From Azotobacter paspali (GTDB lineage Bacteria > Pseudomonadota > Gammaproteobacteria > Pseudomonadales > Pseudomonadaceae): a stretch of 50,366 nt of DNA. Both the position numbers and the translations under genes were made by a program. Positions 8,271 to 14,995 of this stretch are shown here, in pieces (within the stretch, counting starts at the first letter, position 1; each line of letters begins with the position of its first letter). A model generated the notes under the pieces. The model was given only the letters and a program-made list of their open reading frames with translations. It did not search any database and was not told the origin of the DNA. The stretch lies in NCBI RefSeq assembly GCF_042434745.1, contig NZ_JBHLSS010000018.1. One strand, written 5' to 3'.

Positions 8271-9068
8271 TTATCCGGCCACCGCCCGCCTGGAAACGGC
8301 GGGCGCAAAGGGCTCGCCATCGCTCCGCTCTTGCGCGCCCTCCTCCCCGCGTTCCACGGCCACGCCGAGCAGACCCAGCAGTTGCGTGCGGATGGCATTG
8401 AAGCCTTGCTGGCCGTTGTCCCGGGGCCTCTCCAGGGCGACCCGGATCTCCCTGGCGATGCGGCCGTCCTTCAGGACGATGATCCGGTCGGCCAGCAGGA
8501 TGGCCTCGTCGACATCGTGGGTCACCAGCAGCACGGCGGGCTTGTGCGTCTGCCAGAGTTCGACGATCAGCCGGTGCATGCGGAGCCGGGTCAGGGCGTC
8601 CAGGGCGGCGAAGGGTTCGTCGAGCAGCAGCAGTTCCGGCTCCCGGACCAACCCGCGCGCCAGGGCGACCCGCTGTGCCTCGCCGCCCGACAGGGTGCCG
8701 GGATAGGCTTCGAGGCGATGGGCCAGCCCCACCTCGGTCAGGGCCTGGATGGCCCGTTGCCTAGCATCGCCCGTGCGCAGCCCCAGGGTGACGTTCTTCC
8801 AGGTGCATTTCCAGGGCATCAGGCGCGGCTCCTGGAAAACCGCAGCGCGCGCTTCGGGGACTTCCAGCCGCCCGCCGTCGACCTCGTCGAGACCGGCCAG
8901 CGCCCTCAACAGGGTGGTCTTGCCGGAACCGCTCGCCCCGAGCAGCGCGACGAACTCGCCGGGAGCGATATCCAGGTCCAGGTTGTCGATGACTCGGTTG
9001 CCGCCGAACCGGCGAACGATCTGTTGCAGCCTGACGGCCGGCCGTTCGCAAAGGTACTGGGTGGTCAT
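8271..9068 (-). CDS. ABC transporter ATPase, sulfonate/nitrate/taurine (SsuB/TauB-like) family
   Basis: The 265-residue ATPase has Walker A GASGSGKTT (residues 44-52), the Q-loop in AVFQEPRLMPW, the signature LSGGEAQRVALARGL, Walker B LLLLDEPFAALD and the switch histidine in LLVTHDVDEA. It powers import through the adjacent permease, whose gene ends 4 bp upstream of this start. The pattern VFQEPRLMPW is typical of the SsuB/TauB branch. The last 30 or so residues (from GVAVERGEEG) are a non-conserved tail. Substrate class is set by the binding protein and is inferred as organosulfur. Confidence 0.94.
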   Translation of the reverse strand: MTTQYLCERPAVRLQQIVRRFGGNRVIDNLDLDIAPGEFVALLGASGSGKTTLLRALAGLDEVDGGRLEVPEARAAVFQEPRLMPWKCTWKNVTLGLRTGDARQRAIQALTEVGLAHRLEAYPGTLSGGEAQRVALARGLVREPELLLLDEPFAALDALTRLRMHRLIVELWQTHKPAVLLVTHDVDEAILLADRIIVLKDGRIAREIRVALERPRDNGQQGFNAIRTQLLGLLGVAVERGEEGAQERSDGEPFAPAVSRRAVAG

Positions 9069-9072
9069 GGGC

Positions 9073-9927
9073 TCAATTCCCGACGAAAGAAGGACGCCAG
9101 GCCAGGGCGAAGCGTTCGAGGGTGCGGATCAACCCGTCGATCAGCAGCCCTAGCACGCTATAGATGAGCAGGCAGATGACGATGACATCGGTGCGCATGA
9201 AATCCCGCGTATCGCTGGCCAGGAAACCGATACCGGCGGTGGCGTTGATCTGCTCGACGAACACCAGGGCCAGCCAGGAAATGCCCAGCGAGTAGCGCAG
9301 CCCGACGAAGAAGGACGGCAGGGCGCCGGGCAGGATCACGTGCCAAATCAGTTCCCGGCGGTTCAGGCCCAGGGTATTGGCGGCCTCGACCAGCTTGGGA
9401 TCGATGTTGCGAATGCCGGCGAACAGGTTCAGGTACACCGGAAAGGTCGTGCCTATCACGATCAGGGCGATCTTGGTGAACTCGCCGATGCCGAACCACA
9501 GGGTGAACAGGGGCACCAGCGCCAGCGACGGCACCGTCCTGAGCATCTGCATGGGCGAGTCCAAGACCAATTCGCCGCGCCTGGACAGGCCGCTGATCAG
9601 CGCCGCCACGCTACCGATGCCGACGCCGATGGCCAGGCCCGACACGGCTCGCTGCAGCGAGACCGCCAGATGTCTGCCCAGCTCGCCGCTGGCGATCATC
9701 GCCCAGAGCGTCTCGCCGATGGCGCTGGGGGCCGCGATCACCCGGGCCGGAATCAGCCCCATCTGCGCGGCTAGCTCCCAGAGCAGCAGGATGGCCAGCG
9801 GACTGGCCAGGCGCCGGGCGAAATCGGGCGTTTTCCAGCCTGCGCCGTACCTGGCCAGACGATCGCCGATCCATTGCCGTGAGAACCGGCTCGCCGGAAA
9901 TAACGATCCGTCGATTTTTCCAGTCAT
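9073..9927 (-). CDS. ABC transporter permease, sulfonate (SsuC-like) family
   Basis: The 284-residue inner-membrane protein has about six hydrophobic segments and the BPD_transp_1 coupling motif: EAANTLGLNRRELIWHVILP, followed by GALPSFFVGLRYSLGISW. The ATG at 9927 follows GAGGTAAGC; the longer frame to 9975 lacks a ribosome site. It forms the channel for the ATPase encoded 4 bp downstream and the SsuA-like binding protein encoded at 4111-5097. Upstream is the class II aldolase gene, 93 bp away on the same strand. All parts of a complete importer are thus present but interrupted by the TonB receptor gene. Confidence 0.94.
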   Translation of the reverse strand: MTGKIDGSLFPASRFSRQWIGDRLARYGAGWKTPDFARRLASPLAILLLWELAAQMGLIPARVIAAPSAIGETLWAMIASGELGRHLAVSLQRAVSGLAIGVGIGSVAALISGLSRRGELVLDSPMQMLRTVPSLALVPLFTLWFGIGEFTKIALIVIGTTFPVYLNLFAGIRNIDPKLVEAANTLGLNRRELIWHVILPGALPSFFVGLRYSLGISWLALVFVEQINATAGIGFLASDTRDFMRTDVIVICLLIYSVLGLLIDGLIRTLERFALAWRPSFVGN

Positions 9928-10020
9928 GCTTACCTCATGTCCCGCAGGACCCGATGTGCAGGTATGCCGGTCCATGACAGCCAGCCATCCCGCCCCGCCG
10001 GAAGGATGGCCGGCCGCCGT

Positions 10021-10818
10021 TTAGCTCTTGTAATCGCTGCCGCGCCGTTCGAGTTGCCGGATCGCGGCGTTCCAGTGGCGGGCGATGCCGGGGTGTTCGC
10101 CGTCGGTGAACACCGTGGCCTGGCGGCGCACCTTGTCGATGGCCGCCTGCGGAGCGAATAGCAGGCCGTCGTTGCCGCCCGCCTGGGCGGCGATCTGGAT
10201 GGCGCAGGCGTTTTCCAGGCCATGCAGCAGGCGGAAGGCGTGCTCCACGCTGACCCCGCCGGCCAGTAGGCCGTGGTTGCGCAGGATCAGCACATTGCGC
10301 TCGCCCAGGTTGGCGATCAGCCGCTTTTGCTCGTCCAGATCCAGCACCACCCCTTCATAGGCGTGATAAGCCACTCGGCCGTAGTAGGCCAGCGCGTGCT
10401 GGGATAGCGGCAGCAGGCCCTCCTTCTGCGCCGCCACGGCGGCGCCGTGGCGAGTATGGGTATGCAGGACGGCTTTCAAATCGGGACGGGCCCGGTGGAT
10501 AGCGCTGTGGATCACGTAGCCGGCCTGATTGATGCCCAACCCCAGAGGGTCGTCGATGATGGTGCCGTCGATATCGATCTTGACCAGCGTCGAGGCGGTG
10601 ACTTCGTCGAACAGCAGGCCGAAGGGGTTGATCAGGAAATGCTCTTCGGCTCCCGGCACGCGCACCGAAAAGTGCGTGTAGATGTGGTCCGTCCAGCCGT
10701 ACAGGGCGGCCAGTTGGTAGGCCGCCGCCAGCTTGACGCGAACCGCCCACTCCTCGGGAGCGATATCGGGGCGGGGAGCGGCGCTGTGAGCGGTTTCGGG
10801 TTTCACCAGTACGGTCAT
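10021..10818 (-). CDS. Class II aldolase/adducin family protein
   Basis: The 265-residue protein has the zinc-dependent class II aldolase fold: YGWTDHIYTHFSVRVPG near the start, FLINPFGLLFDEVTAS, the metal ligands in AVLHTHTRHGAAV, and LILRNHGLLAGG. Members include fuculose-phosphate aldolases, ribulose-phosphate epimerases and many uncharacterised decarboxylases or aldolases, so the reaction is open. It lies 44 bp downstream of the D-2-hydroxyacid dehydrogenase gene in the same operon. A role in processing the carbon skeleton left after desulfonation is a reasonable inference, but nothing in the sequence fixes it. Confidence 0.9.
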   Translation of the reverse strand: MTVLVKPETAHSAAPRPDIAPEEWAVRVKLAAAYQLAALYGWTDHIYTHFSVRVPGAEEHFLINPFGLLFDEVTASTLVKIDIDGTIIDDPLGLGINQAGYVIHSAIHRARPDLKAVLHTHTRHGAAVAAQKEGLLPLSQHALAYYGRVAYHAYEGVVLDLDEQKRLIANLGERNVLILRNHGLLAGGVSVEHAFRLLHGLENACAIQIAAQAGGNDGLLFAPQAAIDKVRRQATVFTDGEHPGIARHWNAAIRQLERRGSDYKS

Positions 10819-10862
10819 GCTTCATTCCTTCCTTGTGGAGGTATGGTCTCGAACGTTTTCCT

Positions 10863-11807
10863 TCAGTAGCCCCGGGCGACGTCCACGAGGCCGATCAGCT
10901 CCCGCTGCGCCTTGAAGCGCTCGAAGTTTTCGAGAAAGCGGGCGGCGACGTTCTTCTGGCTGTCCGCCGAGATGGAGGAGGTGTGCGGGGAAATCCTGAC
11001 CCGCGGATGCCGGTAGAGCGGATGCCCCGACGGCAGCGGCTCCGGGTCGGTGACATCGAGCGTGGCCAGGCTCAGGCGGCCGGCATCCAGGGCCTCCAGC
11101 AGCGCTTGCTGATCGAGCAGGCCGCCGCGGGCGATATTGATCAGGTGCTGCCCCGCCCTGGCGCGCCCGAGCACGTCACGGCCGACCAGGTGCCGCGTCT
11201 CGGGCGTCAGGGGCGCGGCGATGACCAGATGGTCGGCACGCTCGGCCAGATCGAGGATGTCCCGCGCCGACTCGACGCCCGGATGATCGACGGGCCGGTT
11301 GTCCTTGCGCAGCGCCAGCACCCGCATGCCCAGCGCTAGGGCCTTGTCCGCGAGGACCTGGCCGATCGAACCGAAACCGAGGATGCCCAGCGTGCTGCCG
11401 CGCAGTTGTCCGAGCGGCTGCAGTTCCCAGCGCGCGTCCTTGACCCAGAGTTCCGGGAAGCGCTTGGCCGCACAGAAGATCGCCGCCAGGGCGAACTCGG
11501 CCAGGTCATGGGCCGCCGTCCCCTTGGCGCTGGTCACCCGGGGCAGCTCGAATAGCCAGTCGGGATAGGCGTCGATGCCGGACGAAGCGAGTTGCACCCA
11601 TTCCAGCCGGAACGGCCAGCCCTCGGGAGGATGGGTCAGGGACACGCCGCGGACATTGATCGGCCGCACGACGAGTATCCGGGTTTCGGCGGGAATGCCC
11701 GCCATCGACTGGTTTTCCAACTGGACGATCCGCTCGTCCGGCAATTGCGCCTGAAGATACCGGTTCGCCTCGGCCTCGAGTTGGCTGGCGATGGTGATTC
11801 CGCTCAT
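10863..11807 (-). CDS. D-isomer-specific 2-hydroxyacid dehydrogenase family protein
   Basis: The 314-residue protein has the Rossmann motif GILGFGSIGQVLADKALALG, the catalytic Arg in NIARGGLLDQQALLEAL, the Asp/Glu in LDVTDPEPLP and the His in ISPHTSS. These enzymes reduce 2-keto acids or oxidise D-2-hydroxy acids with NAD(P)H. The start codon overlaps the stop of the upstream acyl-CoA-dehydrogenase-like gene (ATGA), so the two are translationally coupled. Its presence with an aldolase and a desulfonating monooxygenase suggests that the cluster metabolises a hydroxylated or keto organosulfur compound. The specific substrate is unknown. Confidence 0.92.
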   Translation of the reverse strand: MSGITIASQLEAEANRYLQAQLPDERIVQLENQSMAGIPAETRILVVRPINVRGVSLTHPPEGWPFRLEWVQLASSGIDAYPDWLFELPRVTSAKGTAAHDLAEFALAAIFCAAKRFPELWVKDARWELQPLGQLRGSTLGILGFGSIGQVLADKALALGMRVLALRKDNRPVDHPGVESARDILDLAERADHLVIAAPLTPETRHLVGRDVLGRARAGQHLINIARGGLLDQQALLEALDAGRLSLATLDVTDPEPLPSGHPLYRHPRVRISPHTSSISADSQKNVAARFLENFERFKAQRELIGLVDVARGY

Positions 11808-12976
11808 GCTTTCGCTCCTTCGGTTGTGTGCAGCGCTGCCTTGCCGATCCCGCCGAAGACCACGTCGTCCTGCGGGGTGTGCGCCCTGGCGCAGAGTACG
11901 TCCCGGTAATGCCGCTCCAGCGGATAGCGGCGGGAAAGCCCCGGATTGCCCGCCGCCTCGACGGCCAGCTTGACGGCGCGTATAGCGTTGCCGGTCACCA
12001 GTCGCTTGATTTGCCCAGCGGCGGCCGAATCGAGCAGGTTGCGGTTGGCGAACAACAGGGTGTCGATACGCCCGACCAGTTCCTGGAAACGCGGCAAGCT
12101 CGCCAGCGTGGCGCCGAGGTTGGACGACCTGCGCGTCTGCGGCCAGGCGACCAGCCAGTCCCTGGCGGCCTGGGTTACGCCGTCATAGAGCGAAGACAGC
12201 GGCACGGCCATCTACAGGGCGCCGCCGGCATTCAGCTCCGCGACAGGCGCCAGCCAGGGGCTGACGTTCACCACATGGTCGAGCGGTGCCCGGACATCGG
12301 TGAAATCGACCCGATGGCTACAGGTGGCACGCATTCCCAGGTGATCCCGGTCCTCGACGATGCGGATGCCGGGGCTGTCCTTGCAAACCAGCCATGCGCC
12401 GACTAGCGGCTCCGGGTCGTCGCTGCGCGCCCAGACCAGATACCAGGTGATGCCGACGCTGCCGATCGAATAGATCTTGCTGCCGTCGGTGATCCATCCG
12501 TCGGGGGTGCGCCGCGCCAGGGTGGCGGGCAGTCCGCCGCGGACCGGCGTGCCCGGTTCCGGCTCGACGCGGAACGCGTTGATCGGCGCGCCGTCGCGCA
12601 CCGCCTCTTGCACCACCCGCCGGCGCAGGTATTCGGGCCAGGAGGCGCTGTGCTGCAGGGTACGCTGATGCAGGTATTGCATGACAAGGACGAGCGTGGT
12701 CGAAGGCTCGCGCCTGGCGACCGCCGAGACGACTTGCAAAACCTCGCCCAGGTCGGTGCCGCCCTGCTCGCGCGGCACGGTGAAGGCCAGCAAGCCGCGC
12801 TCATGCAGGTACTGGAAATTCGCCCAGGGAAAGCTTCCGAAACGGTCGTATTCCGCGGCGGTCGCGGCCAGAGACTGGGTAAGCTCGGCCAGGAACCCTT
12901 CCGGGCTCCCGTCCCCCGCCGGACCTCGATCGCCTGCCGCCGGGGAAATGGCGGGCTGCTGCACTGAAAGACTCAT
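11804..12976 (-). pseudogene. Acyl-CoA-dehydrogenase-like monooxygenase (SfnB/DszC type) split by one in-frame amber codon
   Basis: One continuous frame of 390 codons encodes an acyl-CoA dehydrogenase fold protein, the normal family length. The N-terminal part (12212-12976) contains FLAELTQSLAATAAEYDR, LAFTVPREQGG and ITDGSKIYSIGS. The C-terminal part (11804-12211) contains SLYDGVTQAARDWL and RRYPLERHYRDVLCARAHTP. Between them, at 12212-12214, is a TAG, directly followed by an ATG in the same frame. No other damage is visible. A single CAG-to-TAG change would explain it. SfnB and DszC relatives act in sulfone or thiophene desulfurisation with reduced flavin, which fits the cluster. The product may be lost, produced as two chains by reinitiation, or made by readthrough. 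The first codon follows AT-rich promoter DNA. Confidence 0.85.
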
Positions 12977-13092
12977 GGACTACCTTCGCCGTGAAAGTTG
13001 CGACAGGACATGGGCTCCGGATGCAGTGGCAAGGTGGAAGCACACTGGATATCCAGATCGCCTCCACCTGACGGGGTCGGTCTCGAAAGACC

Positions 13093-13149
13093 TTATTCAT
13101 ATAAAAGAATGCTGTAAAAGTCTTTTTAGCTATAAATTAATTATGATTT
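13093..13149 (-). promoter_or_regulatory. AT-rich promoter block upstream of the acyl-CoA-dehydrogenase-like gene, copy of 4014-4070
   Basis: This is the second copy of the 57-bp element, with 43 of 57 positions identical and no gap. The core here is TTTTTAGCTATAAATTAAT at 13123-13141. It ends 117 bp upstream of the first gene of the leftward operon, a suitable place for a promoter with an activator site. Confidence 0.55.
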
Positions 13150-13383
13150 TTTATTATTTTTACTGATAAAAGTATTTTTTATTTTCATATATTGCGAATC
13201 GATTCGCGGGCCGGAAAAACTCCCTGCCACGGCCATCCGCCCCCCGCGCGAGAAGAAGAGCGGCCGCTCGTCGTCCGCAGCGAAGTGGCGGGAGGCGGAT
13301 GCGAACGGCCCCGGCGGTCGGCGCGACAGTATCGGTCGGCGCCTTTTCCCGGTGTCTTGCGCTTGATCGATGGCTCGCATAAA

Positions 13384-13403
13384 TTGCGAAACATTCTCAA
13401 TTG
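13384..13403 (+). promoter_or_regulatory. Fur-box-like site upstream of the FecI-type sigma gene
   Basis: TTGCGAAACATTCTCAATTG contains one exact half of the common pseudomonad Fur palindrome (ATTCTCAAT, paired with a degenerate TTGCGAA half). It ends 12 bp before the sigma start codon, where Fur would block transcription or initiation. Iron control of FecI-type sigma genes is standard. This particular site is predicted by eye only. Confidence 0.5.
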
Positions 13404-13415
13404 AATCGGTTTCCC

Positions 13416-13943
13416 ATGAGCGATGCCATCCGCGACGCAGCCGAGCCGCCCCATCGGGCGGTCGGTCTGCTCTACCAGAATCATCACACCTGGTTGGTCG
13501 GCTGGCTACGCCGCCGGATGGACTGCTCGCACAGCGCCGCCGACCTGGCCCAGGACACCTTCGTGCGCCTGATCGGCGGCAGCCTGCCCGAACTGCGCGA
13601 GCCCCGGCATTATCTGGTCACCGTGGCCAAGCGCGTGCTGATCGACCACTTCCGCCGGCGCACCCTCGAGCGCACCTATCTGGACGCCCTGGCCCGGCAG
13701 CCCGAAGCGGAAGAAGTGTCCCCGGAAGTCCGCCTGCAGATCGTGGAAACCCTGCTCGCCCTGGATGCCATGCTGCTGGGACTGGGCCACAAGCCGCGCC
13801 AGGCTTTCCTCATGTCCCAACTGCTGGGAATGAACTACGCCGAGATCGCCGAACGCCTCGGCGTTTCGGTCAGCTCGGTGACCAAATACATCGCCAGGGC
13901 CACCGAGCAATGCCTGCTGTTCGCCCTCGACGCGGACCTCTGA
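13416..13943 (+). CDS. ECF sigma factor, FecI family
   Basis: The 175-residue protein has sigma region 2 (LYQNHHTWLVGWLRRRM, then SAADLAQDTFVRLI) and region 4 (LLGMNYAEIAERLGVSVSSV, TKYIARA). FecI-type sigma factors direct transcription of the receptor gene encoded with them when a ferric siderophore is sensed at the cell surface. The ATG at 13416 has no clear ribosome site; a TTG five codons upstream is the alternative. The stop codon overlaps the fecR-like start (TGATG), so the two are coupled. Together with the signalling receptor 1 kb downstream this is a complete cell-surface signalling system. Confidence 0.94.
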   Translation: MSDAIRDAAEPPHRAVGLLYQNHHTWLVGWLRRRMDCSHSAADLAQDTFVRLIGGSLPELREPRHYLVTVAKRVLIDHFRRRTLERTYLDALARQPEAEEVSPEVRLQIVETLLALDAMLLGLGHKPRQAFLMSQLLGMNYAEIAERLGVSVSSVTKYIARATEQCLLFALDADL

Positions 13944-14896
13944 TGCCCAGCGACCGGCAACGCGACGCCCTGCGCATGGCTGCCCGCTGGCACGCCGTGC
14001 TGTGCTCGGACGAGGTCCGCGAGGAAGATCGCGCCGCCTGGCGCGCCTGGCGGGTCCAGGCGCCGGAAAACCAGTGGGCCTGGCAGCGGATGGAACTTCT
14101 CCAGCGGCAATTGCAGGACCTGCCGGGCAACCTCGCCTTCCAGACGATGAGCGAAGAGCCACGACTCGGCCGCCGGACCCTGCTCAAGGGAGTGATCCTG
14201 GCCGGAAGCGCCGCAACGCTGGGCTGGACGGCCAGACAAGGCCTGCCCTGGCAGGAATGGCTCGCCGACCAGCGCAGCGCCATCGGCGAACGGCGGCGTC
14301 TGAGCCTGGAAGACGGCTCGCGCCTGGTACTCAACACCGACAGCGCCGTGGATGTCCGCTTCGACGAACGGCGGCGCCTGATCGAACTCCACCGCGGGGA
14401 AATTCTCGTCGAAACCGCCAGGAGCCCCGGCGGCGACGAACGTCCTTTCGTCGTGTCCACGCGCGACGGACTGATCCGTGCCCTGGGCACCCGCTTCATC
14501 GTCCGACAGCATCGGACGTTCAGCGAAGTGACCGTCCTGGAGCATGCCGTCGCCGTGAGCAACGCGGCGCCGGGGGAAACCATCGTCCAGGCCGGACAGG
14601 CGCTCGCCTTCGACGCCGGACGAAACCTCCCCCGCCACTTCGACCCGCTGGCCGCCGAATGGGCGAATGGCCGCCTGGTGATCGACGACTGGCGGCTGGC
14701 CGACCTGCTCGCCGAACTGGCGCGCTATCGTCCGGGCTTTCTCTTTGCCGATCCGGCGGTGGCCGACCTGCGCCTGTCCGGCGCCTACCCGCTGGACGAC
14801 ACCGACCGGGCCCTAGCCGCCATCGTCCATGCCCTGCCGGTTCGCCTGTCCAGCCGTACCCGCTACTGGGTGCGGCTGCTGCCGAAGGGCCGATGA
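13943..14896 (+). CDS. FecR-type anti-sigma factor / sigma regulator
   Basis: The 317-residue protein has the FecR layout. A cytoplasmic N-terminal domain with three tryptophans (WRAWRVQAPENQWAW) binds the sigma factor. One hydrophobic segment follows at residues 79-96 after a twin arginine (RRTLLKGVILAG). The periplasmic FecR domain includes LEDGSRLVLNTDSAVDV and RGEILVETA, and the STN-contacting C-terminus ends in YWVRLLPKG. It passes the signal from the receptor's signalling domain to the sigma factor. Its start overlaps the sigma stop. No defect is visible. Confidence 0.93.
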   Translation: MPSDRQRDALRMAARWHAVLCSDEVREEDRAAWRAWRVQAPENQWAWQRMELLQRQLQDLPGNLAFQTMSEEPRLGRRTLLKGVILAGSAATLGWTARQGLPWQEWLADQRSAIGERRRLSLEDGSRLVLNTDSAVDVRFDERRRLIELHRGEILVETARSPGGDERPFVVSTRDGLIRALGTRFIVRQHRTFSEVTVLEHAVAVSNAAPGETIVQAGQALAFDAGRNLPRHFDPLAAEWANGRLVIDDWRLADLLAELARYRPGFLFADPAVADLRLSGAYPLDDTDRALAAIVHALPVRLSSRTRYWVRLLPKGR

Positions 14897-14995
14897 CCCG
14901 CCGCCCCGAAAAAACTTTCACGGCCATTGTCGATTTCCCCCCGCCCATACGACTCCTGTTGCAAATGAGAACGAAAGTCTCTCCGGGAGGAGAAC

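Larger units (their letters stand above)
12977..13415. other. Divergent intergenic region between the organosulfur operon and the sigma factor gene
   Basis: These 439 bp separate leftward and rightward units. They hold the AT-rich block at 13093-13149, further AT-rich DNA to about 13190, a perfect 14-bp palindrome GCGAATCGATTCGC at 13194-13207 and a Fur-box-like site at 13384-13403. I see no gene; short frames in the GC-rich part lack family features. Confidence 0.6.

Noticed and set aside
7908..9167. 419-codon rightward frame over the intergenic region and ABC ATPase
   Set aside because: Mostly antisense to a motif-complete ATPase; the part outside it has no recognisable sequence.
12212..12214. 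TAG as a pyrrolysine codon
   Set aside because: No pyl genes are in view, the family is not known to use pyrrolysine, and other genes here end at TAG normally.
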